DNA of 12,935 nucleotides from JBLHKS01 sp047620505 (GTDB lineage Bacteria; Verrucomicrobiota; Verrucomicrobiia; Verrucomicrobiales; DEV007): assembly GCA_047620505.1 (NCBI GenBank), contig JBLHKS010000196.1, positions 1 through 12,935 of the forward strand, written 5' to 3'. Below the pieces are notes generated by a model. It saw only the letters and a list, made by a program, of their open reading frames with translations. It had not been told where the DNA came from and ran no database searches. Within the stretch, counting starts at the first letter, position 1. Every line of letters begins with the position of its first letter. The position numbers and the translations under genes were made by a program. This document shows, in pieces, positions 8,420 to 12,935 of this stretch.

Positions 8420-8447
8420 TTGGCGTGGGCCTAAGGTTGTGTAAGAT
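8420..8447 (+). promoter_or_regulatory. Candidate sigma70-type promoter for the small lipoprotein
   Basis: TTGGCG (8420-8425), a 16-base spacer and TAAGAT (8442-8447) each match the -35 and -10 consensus at four of six bases. It would give a leader of about 65 bases, rich in A and C in its second half and without a Shine-Dalgarno site before the ATG at 8520. Confidence 0.35.
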
Positions 8448-8519
8448 CGACAGCCAACGGGGTTCTGTCTATCAAACCAGCCCCACAGACTACCAAAACT
8501 ACAAACCACGAATATCACA

Positions 8520-8645
8520 ATGAAACTTAAAAATCTTATCTTCGGACTTCTTAGCTGTGTCGCACTTCTTAGCCTTGGCGCATGCGGCGACGACAAAGAA
8601 GCAGCTGATGCAGACGCTGAGAAGCCAGCTGCAGACGCTAAGTAA
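8520..8645 (+). CDS. Small lipoprotein, 41 residues
   Basis: A 41-residue gene with a clear lipoprotein signal: N-terminal MKLKNLIFGLL, a hydrophobic core, and the lipobox LGAC with Cys at position 22 (L19-G20-A21-C22). The mature part is only about 20 residues, GDDKEAADADAEKPAADAK, highly acidic and Ala-rich. Asp after Gly at +2/+3 gives no firm inner-membrane retention signal. Codon use differs from neighbours: CTT for most leucines and AAA-rich, less GC-rich, as in highly expressed or AT-rich genes. It has a candidate promoter (8420-8447), no ribosome site, an A/C-rich leader and a strong terminator right after, so it is likely its own transcription unit. Function unknown. Size and lipobox recall entericidin-type small lipoproteins, but no sequence motif of that family is present. 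Confidence 0.85.
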   Translation: MKLKNLIFGLLSCVALLSLGACGDDKEAADADAEKPAADAK

Positions 8646-8675
8646 GCTTATTTAGTTCGTAAGAACTTTATTATT

Positions 8676-8708
8676 GCCGTTCCGCGCTTGGCGTGGAACG
8701 GCTTTTTT
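8676..8708 (+). terminator. Rho-independent terminator of the small lipoprotein gene
   Basis: An 11-bp stem, GCCGTTCCGCG against CGTGGAACGGC with one G-T pair, closes a 5-base CTTGG loop (8676-8702) and is followed by six T (8703-8708). It begins 30 bases after the lipoprotein stop. A smaller hairpin AGTTC-GTAA-GAACT (8654-8667), with a GNRA-type loop, precedes it. Confidence 0.92.
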
Positions 8709-8758
8709 GTGTGTGGGCGGTGGACTTTTGACGGAGGACGGTGGTATTCTTAGCTCTG

Positions 8759-9085
8759 ATGAGTCGGCTCTCCAAAATCTTAATCGCCTTGCTCGTCAGC
8801 AGCTGCTGGCTTGGAGCCGAGGCTTCAACGGTTTTTAATCCGAGCGATACGACCGGCCGTTTCGAGGTCGAAGTCCGCGAGGGGGCAGAGCTGCGAGTCG
8901 AAGGCGTCGTCATCGATCACGCTCAGTTCAGCGCGTTCTGCCGGATGCTCACCCGGCTCGATCCGGGAATTCCGCTCCTTCTCCGAATGGATCCAGCCGT
9001 CGAAGTCGACGACATTCGCGAGTTGGTGAAACTTGCGAAGGAGGCCGGGATTGCGCGCTTGGTTTTTGGGCCGACGGCGCCATAG
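8759..9085 (+). CDS. ExbD/TolR-like periplasmic-domain protein with signal or lipobox
   Basis: A 108-residue protein. N-terminal MSRLSKILIALLVSSCWLGAEA is a signal or anchor sequence; VSSC (13-16) fits a lipobox, and AEA|STV could be an ordinary cleavage site. The mature part resembles the periplasmic domain of ExbD/TolR proteins: strand FEVEVREGAELRVEGVVI, a helix, then PLLLRMDPAVEVDDIRELVKLAKEAGIARLVF, matching the 'h-x-h-R-x-D-x-x-x-x-x-x-h-x-x-h-h-x-x-A-K-x-A-G-I-x-x-h' pattern. In ExbD/TolR this domain sits after one membrane helix with a proton-path Asp; no such Asp is in this helix and no ExbB lies nearby, so motor function is unlikely. The start is taken at ATG 8759; a GTG at 8741 is only 3 bases from GGAGG (8733-8737) and less likely. 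The dispersed palindrome at 8797 encodes SSCW at the end of the signal. Confidence 0.7.
   Translation: MSRLSKILIALLVSSCWLGAEASTVFNPSDTTGRFEVEVREGAELRVEGVVIDHAQFSAFCRMLTRLDPGIPLLLRMDPAVEVDDIRELVKLAKEAGIARLVFGPTAP
8797..8808. repeat. Dispersed palindrome, copy 6 (perfect, third frame)
   Basis: Perfect 12-mer in the signal sequence of the ExbD-like gene, read as Ser-Ser-Cys-Trp, the third possible frame. Confidence 0.95.
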
Positions 9086-9093
9086 TCGTTGAA

Positions 9094-9312
9094 ATGAGCG
9101 AAGAAACGGAAAACAAAACTCCTGAGCCGGACTCCGGCGGCGACGAACACATCGATTGGCGCGGAGTCGCCGTTTTCGGCCTCCTGATCGTCGGCCTTCT
9201 CGGAATCGTCGATTGCATTTGCTCCTGGTGTAACTCGATGACGGGCGGATTTGGCCTGATGACTTCGGCAGTCGCATTCGGGATCATCGTCCACGTCGGA
9301 TTCCGCAGATAA
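9094..9312 (+). CDS. Small two-helix membrane protein with CxCxxC
   Basis: A 72-residue protein of unknown function. Residues 1-22 are acidic and soluble (MSEETENKTPEPDSGGDEH). Helix 1 runs about 24-44, and a second helix about 51-70 ends in GFRR. C41, C43 and C46 form C-I-C-S-W-C at the end of helix 1, next to S44 and W45. The cysteines could bind metal or form a disulphide; nothing here proves that. ATG at 9094, 8 bases after the ExbD-like stop and 5 bases before the cytochrome start, suggests one operon. The reverse strand has longer open frames but they are Arg-rich shadows. Confidence 0.75.
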   Translation: MSEETENKTPEPDSGGDEHIDWRGVAVFGLLIVGLLGIVDCICSWCNSMTGGFGLMTSAVAFGIIVHVGFRR

Positions 9313-9317
9313 GCCCT

Positions 9318-11702
9318 GTGGATCTCGCAAAATTCCCGCAGCAGTTGCTGGCGGTCGCATTCGCGTTTCTTCTCGTTGCTTGCGGCGACGAAGACAAAAC
9401 CGCCGCCCCCGCTGGGCCCACCGCGCCTGCTGCGCCCGAAAAAACCGTCGTCGAACCCGCTTTCGCGACACCGGTTCGCAACCCGGGCGAAGGTCTTGAA
9501 TTCACTGGCGCAGTTTCGTGCCGCGAGTGCCATCAAGAGGCTTACAACGATTGGACAGAATCGCATCACCACCTCGCGATGCAGCCGGCGACGCCGGAGA
9601 CCGTCCTGGCCGATTTCGACGACGCGGAGTTCGAACATTTCGGCCACAAATCGAAATTTTACCGCAAAGGCGAAGAATTCTGGGTCAACACCGAGAACGC
9701 AGACGGCGAGCGCGAGGATTTCAAGATCGAATACACTTTCGGCGTTACGCCGCTTCAACAATACCTGATTCCGTTTCCCGGCGGAAGATTCCAGGCTCTC
9801 CAGATCTGCTGGGATTCGCGCCCGGCTGAGGAAGGCGGTCAGCGCTGGTTTCATCTCTACCAGGACGAGGCGATCCCTCCTGACGACGTGCTCCACTGGA
9901 CGCGGCGGCACTTCAACTGGAATTACATGTGCGCGGACTGCCACTCGACGGATGTGGACAAAAATTTCGATGTCGAGACCCTCACCTACGACACGACCTG
10001 GTCGGAAATGAACGTTTCCTGCGAAGCCTGCCACGGGCCGGGTTCCGGGCACATCGCCTGGGCGCGCGATCCGGAAAACTGGACGGGCGAAGATCATCTT
10101 GGGCTCGTCGTGAAAATGAGCGAAACCGAGCCCGGTGCCTGGGGATTCGATCTGGAAACGGGCCAGCCGAAACGAACACATCCGCTGGAACACCAGAATC
10201 AGCTCAACACCTGCGCTCCGTGCCACGCGCACCGTCAGCCGCTGCAGACTCAGATTTTCCACGGTCAGGATTTTCTCGACACGCACCTTCCCAGCGTGCT
10301 CGACGAAATTCACTACCACGCCGATGGCCAGATCAAGGAAGAGGTCTACGTCTACGGCTCGTTCACGCAGAGCAAGATGTTCCAGAATCACGTCAGCTGC
10401 TCCGACTGCCATCACCCGCACACCAGCAAGGTTTACGCGATTGGAAACGACCTCTGCGTCCGCTGTCATCAGCCGGCAAAGTACGACACGCCAGCTCACC
10501 ATTTTCATTTCCAGCCGGAGTCGACCGGAGCGTCCTGCGTCGAATGCCACATGCCGCCGAAGTACTACATGGTCGTCGACAAGCGCCGTGATCACAGCAT
10601 TCGAATCCCGCGGCCTGATTTGAGCGAGGAATACGGAACGCCGAACGCCTGCACGACCTGCCACACCGATAAGGACAACGCTTGGGCCGCCGAAGCGTTC
10701 AAAACCTGGTGGGGCGAAAAAGCTAAGCCGAACTGGACGCACAATCTGGCTCGAGGCCGATCCGACAGCCGAACTTATCAGGACGATCTCCGCGCTCTCG
10801 CCGCGAACCTGGAGGCACCTGGGATCGGGCGCGCATCCGCGCTGAATTTGCTCAAGCTGGCTCCGACCCAGGCAGCGCTCGAATCGATCGTCGCTCAGCT
10901 CGAAGATCCAGATCCGCTGACGCGTCACCACGCGATGTCCGGGCTCGATCTGCTTCAGCCGGAACAGCGTCAAGCCCTCGGCGCGAAGCTGCTGCTCGAT
11001 CCGGTTCGCGCTGTTCGAATCGAGGCCGCGCGCGTTCTCGCGTCCGCCCGAGCGGGTTTCAAAGGCGATGACCGAAAGGCCCTCGACAACGCGATCGACG
11101 AGTACCTCGAAGCCCAGAAAGCCGTCTCCGACGTTCCCGAAGGCCACGTCGCGCTCGCCCTTCTCTACGCCGATCTCAACTCGCCGGAAATGGCCGAAAG
11201 CGAATACCGAATCGCGTTGAAGATCGATCCGACGCACGTCGCTTCGCGCGTGAACCTGTCGGAAATGCTCTTTCAACTCGGACGCAGCAACGAAGCCGGA
11301 ACGCTGCTGCTCGAAGGGGCGAAAGTCGCGCCGAACGACGGGTTCATCCAGGAAGCTCTCGGCCGAAACTACATTCGGGAAAAGCAGTACGACCTCGGAC
11401 TGGCGCATCTGGCCAAAGCCGTCGAGCTGCAGCCGGAGCGGCCGGAACTGCGATATTTTCTCGCGGTCGGCTACAATTCGACCGGTCGTTTCCCCGATGC
11501 CTATCCGCATTTGAAACGAGCCGTCGAACTTGATCCGAAAAACCCGGAATACCTGAGCGGAGCGCTGGCGATCTGCCGCGACAACGGCCAATTCGAGCTT
11601 GCGATTTATTATCTGGATCGGCTCGCGCAGGTTCAGCCGAACCCGCAACTCCAGCAGCTCCGCCAGCAGCTGCTACAGCTCAAAAAGCAGAGCGGCCAGT
11701 AA
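9318..11702 (+). CDS. Octahaem cytochrome c lipoprotein with HEAT and TPR repeats
   Basis: A 794-residue extracytoplasmic electron-transfer protein. The GTG start at 9318 gives a lipoprotein signal with lipobox LVAC, Cys22. Eight CxxCH haem sites lie at 68 (CRECH), 205 (CADCH), 235 (CEACH), 299 (CAPCH), 361 (CSDCH), 380 (CVRCH), 407 (CVECH) and 445 (CTTCH), as in the cytochrome c554-like multihaem families; extra histidines such as H83-H85 and H395-H397 could act as distal ligands. Residues 480-600 resemble HEAT repeats (D-P-x-x-x-x-R-x-x-A). About 605-780 hold five or so TPRs (NLSEMLFQLGRSNEAGTLL, ALGRNYIREKQYDLGLAHL). Such haem-plus-TPR proteins occur in Verrucomicrobiota, Planctomycetota and Acidobacteriota and mostly lack an assigned substrate. 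It is the last gene of the plus-strand series, and its 3' end overlaps the convergent sugar kinase by 23 bases. The first QQLL (8-11) and the last (782-785) come from variants of the dispersed palindrome. Confidence 0.93.
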   Translation: MDLAKFPQQLLAVAFAFLLVACGDEDKTAAPAGPTAPAAPEKTVVEPAFATPVRNPGEGLEFTGAVSCRECHQEAYNDWTESHHHLAMQPATPETVLADFDDAEFEHFGHKSKFYRKGEEFWVNTENADGEREDFKIEYTFGVTPLQQYLIPFPGGRFQALQICWDSRPAEEGGQRWFHLYQDEAIPPDDVLHWTRRHFNWNYMCADCHSTDVDKNFDVETLTYDTTWSEMNVSCEACHGPGSGHIAWARDPENWTGEDHLGLVVKMSETEPGAWGFDLETGQPKRTHPLEHQNQLNTCAPCHAHRQPLQTQIFHGQDFLDTHLPSVLDEIHYHADGQIKEEVYVYGSFTQSKMFQNHVSCSDCHHPHTSKVYAIGNDLCVRCHQPAKYDTPAHHFHFQPESTGASCVECHMPPKYYMVVDKRRDHSIRIPRPDLSEEYGTPNACTTCHTDKDNAWAAEAFKTWWGEKAKPNWTHNLARGRSDSRTYQDDLRALAANLEAPGIGRASALNLLKLAPTQAALESIVAQLEDPDPLTRHHAMSGLDLLQPEQRQALGAKLLLDPVRAVRIEAARVLASARAGFKGDDRKALDNAIDEYLEAQKAVSDVPEGHVALALLYADLNSPEMAESEYRIALKIDPTHVASRVNLSEMLFQLGRSNEAGTLLLEGAKVAPNDGFIQEALGRNYIREKQYDLGLAHLAKAVELQPERPELRYFLAVGYNSTGRFPDAYPHLKRAVELDPKNPEYLSGALAICRDNGQFELAIYYLDRLAQVQPNPQLQQLRQQLLQLKKQSGQ
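9339..9350. repeat. Dispersed palindrome, copy 7 (one mismatch)
   Basis: CAGCAGTTGCTG, a C-to-T change that is synonymous for Leu. Read as QQLL at residues 8-11 of the cytochrome signal peptide, an unusually polar sequence for that place. Confidence 0.85.
11664..11675. repeat. Dispersed palindrome, copy 8 (last base differs)
   Basis: CAGCAGCTGCTA at the end of the cytochrome gene, read as QQLL; the differing base is synonymous. It lies 5 bases beyond the convergent kinase stop. Confidence 0.8.
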
Positions 11703-12657
11703 ACTCGGCTGCTTCGGCTAACGAAACCAGATTTCCTCGACCACCGAGACCGCGCGAATTCAAAGCCGCGACTGCGCTCGCTAGCTCCGCGCATTTTTCG
11801 AGCGTCCAGTTTTTGGCGAGGCCGGTCAGGAACGCGCCGTGGTAAACGTCGCCACAGCCGGTTGTGTCGATCGTGTCCTCGACCGCGAACGCGGGCTGAT
11901 GAAAATCGACGGCGTCAGGCGGAAAAATCCAGCTTCCGGCCAGACCATCGGTGATTCCGACGAGCTTCGGACCCAGCGCGCGGATCGACTCGGCGGCCGT
12001 CTGAATTTCCGCGGTTCCGGCTAGATTTTCTGCGAATTCCCGCGCGACGATCGCGATGTCGACCAGCGGCAGAAACTCCAGCAGCTGCTCGCGGAAACGG
12101 CCTGCTCCGCCGTCAAAACTGACGAGCGTTCCCGAGTTTCGAGCCCGTCGCGCCGCTTCAAACATCGCCGCTCCATGCCGACCGTTCGTGTGGAGAATTT
12201 TCGCCGATTCGACGACGCCAGCCGGCAATTCGTCGGCTCCAAATTCCGGCACCGAGCCCGGCGTGAACGCGATGCAGCGGCCGCCATCGCGCTTGCGAAC
12301 CCAGACCGAGGCGATGCACGAACTCTGGCCTGTCGCCCGCGAAACGTGCTCGATCCCAACGCCGAGTTCCTGCAATTCGCGGAAGATCAAATCGCCCCGC
12401 CAGTCGTCGCCAAGCCGATCGATCAGCTGGGTTTTCGCGCCGAGTTTCGCCGCAGCCGCCAGTGCGGTTGAAACCGGACCGCCGCCCTGAAGCGCCGATT
12501 CTTCGGCCAGTTGCACGCCCTCTTGAGCTGGGAATTCGTCGACGCGTTTGAGCAAATCCAACGTGCAGACGCCCAGACCGACGATGTCGATTGGCTTAGT
12601 CGAGTCGACTTTCAATTCAATAATGAACCGTCCCGCCGAAGTGGAATTTTCCGTCAT
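11680..12657 (-). CDS. PfkB-family carbohydrate kinase
   Basis: A 325-residue ribokinase-fold kinase that transfers phosphate from ATP to a sugar or nucleoside in the cytoplasm. The N-terminal motif GGGPVSTALAAAAKLG begins at about 57 (usual role: substrate lid and glycine pair). Signature 2 is DTTGCGDVYHGAF at 264-276, with catalytic Asp in GCGD (D270). The Cys in place of Ala in GAGD occurs in ketohexokinase-like and some bacterial sugar-kinase members. The substrate cannot be named from sequence. Start: ATG 12657 lies 38 bases before the stop of the Omp85-type gene, so the two overlap by 41 bases; a TTG at 12615, just after that stop, and an ATG at 12690 are alternatives, and family similarity only begins at KPIDIVGLG. 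The 3' end overlaps the convergent cytochrome gene by 23 bases. Confidence 0.9.
   Translation of the reverse strand: MTENSTSAGRFIIELKVDSTKPIDIVGLGVCTLDLLKRVDEFPAQEGVQLAEESALQGGGPVSTALAAAAKLGAKTQLIDRLGDDWRGDLIFRELQELGVGIEHVSRATGQSSCIASVWVRKRDGGRCIAFTPGSVPEFGADELPAGVVESAKILHTNGRHGAAMFEAARRARNSGTLVSFDGGAGRFREQLLEFLPLVDIAIVAREFAENLAGTAEIQTAAESIRALGPKLVGITDGLAGSWIFPPDAVDFHQPAFAVEDTIDTTGCGDVYHGAFLTGLAKNWTLEKCAELASAVAALNSRGLGGRGNLVSLAEAAEFTGRSAF
12079..12090. repeat. Dispersed palindrome, copy 9 (last base differs)
   Basis: CAGCAGCTGCTC inside the PfkB-family kinase, read on the minus strand as EQLL. Confidence 0.75.
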
Positions 12658-12935
12658 CTTCAAGCCCCTGAAGTCCGCTATCGGAAACATGCCAGCCGTA
12701 GCCAGCGCGAAGCTGGATCCGCTTGCCTAACCGAAATTTGAATTCAACTCCGGTGCTCGAAAGCGTGAGGTCAGGCTCGCCTCCGCCGGCATCGACATTC
12801 GTTAGCCAACCGAGATCGTAGAAGAGAATCGGCTGCAAATTGCCTTTGCCGAGCAATTCCATCGAAGGTGCAAGGAGTTCGATCGAGCCGAGAATTCCGG
12901 CATCGCCGCGCGCGAGATTTTCATCGAAACCGCGG
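12617..12935 (-). CDS. Omp85/TpsB-type outer-membrane protein, C-terminal part
   Basis: The last 105 residues of a gene that enters from the right edge. The first visible residues, RGFDENLARGDAG, contain RGF, the core of the VRGF/Y motif at the tip of the barrel loop in Omp85 proteins, including two-partner secretion pores (ShlB, FhaC) and BamA. Next come alternating beta strands (ILGSIELLAPS, LQPILFYDLGWL, SSTGVEFKFRLG, IQLRAGYGWHV) and a final strand ending in Tyr, as expected for outer-membrane barrels. Role: passage or insertion of proteins at the outer membrane. TpsB is favoured over BamA because of the NLARGDAG context, but only moderately. It would be transcribed with the sugar kinase that overlaps its end. 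Confidence 0.8.
   Translation of the reverse strand, partial: RGFDENLARGDAGILGSIELLAPSMELLGKGNLQPILFYDLGWLTNVDAGGGEPDLTLSSTGVEFKFRLGKRIQLRAGYGWHVSDSGLQGLEDDGKFHFGGTVHY

Noticed and set aside
8728..8756. TTGACG at 8728 as a -35 element for the ExbD-like gene
   Set aside because: The -10 position 17 bases on (TAGCTC) is poor, and the transcript would begin at the start codon; evidence too thin to list.
8949..11648. 899-codon open frame opposite the cytochrome gene
   Set aside because: It is an antisense frame kept open by GC-rich codon bias; the plus strand has eight CxxCH sites, a lipobox and repeats.

Overview
The window looks like a chromosomal segment of a Gram-negative bacterium of the PVC group, most likely a Verrucomicrobiota member. 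This is inferred from gene content: an N-truncated Ser/Thr kinase of a type common in that phylum, a lipoprotein multihaem cytochrome fused to HEAT and TPR repeats, large secreted proteins of unknown function with short beta-rich modules, a secretin-like periplasmic protein, and an Omp85-type outer-membrane protein. DNA is GC-rich, and many proteins carry signal peptides or lipoboxes.

Layout. Positions 1 to about 815 hold the 5'-truncated remainder of a minus-strand gene that runs off the left edge; it resembles a mobile-element replication protein only weakly. It meets head-to-head a plus-strand Ser/Thr kinase fragment (homology about 816-1613) that has lost both ends. About 365 bases without recognisable coding follow, then a tRNA with anticodon CAT (1980-2052, minus), probably tRNA-Ile2. 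Its 3' end points at the broken region, as it would beside an integrated element.

To the right, a minus-strand block runs from 8320 down to 2074: a secretin-domain protein, a TetA-type MFS transporter, then two adjacent paralogous secreted proteins whose genes overlap by 4 bases. A divergent region (8321-8519) with an inverted repeat separates this block from a 41-residue lipoprotein gene (8520-8645), which ends in a strong intrinsic terminator. A compact plus-strand series follows: an ExbD-like periplasmic-domain protein, a two-helix membrane protein with a CxCxxC cysteine group, and an octahaem cytochrome c lipoprotein. The last overlaps convergently with a PfkB-family sugar kinase, which in turn overlaps the 3' end of an Omp85/TpsB-type outer-membrane protein running off the right edge.

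The strongest unexplained signal is a dispersed 12-bp palindrome, CAGCAGCTGCTG: six perfect copies and three one-mismatch copies lie between 2575 and 12090, and none before 2575. It lies in seven genes on both strands, mostly read as Gln-Gln-Leu-Leu, but also as Ala-Ala-Ala-Ala and as Ser-Ser-Cys-Trp. Selection therefore appears to act on the DNA, not on one peptide.

The genes do not form one obvious pathway. The common theme is cell envelope and export: secretin-like, MFS, secreted paralogs, lipoproteins, ExbD-like, extracytoplasmic cytochrome and Omp85.
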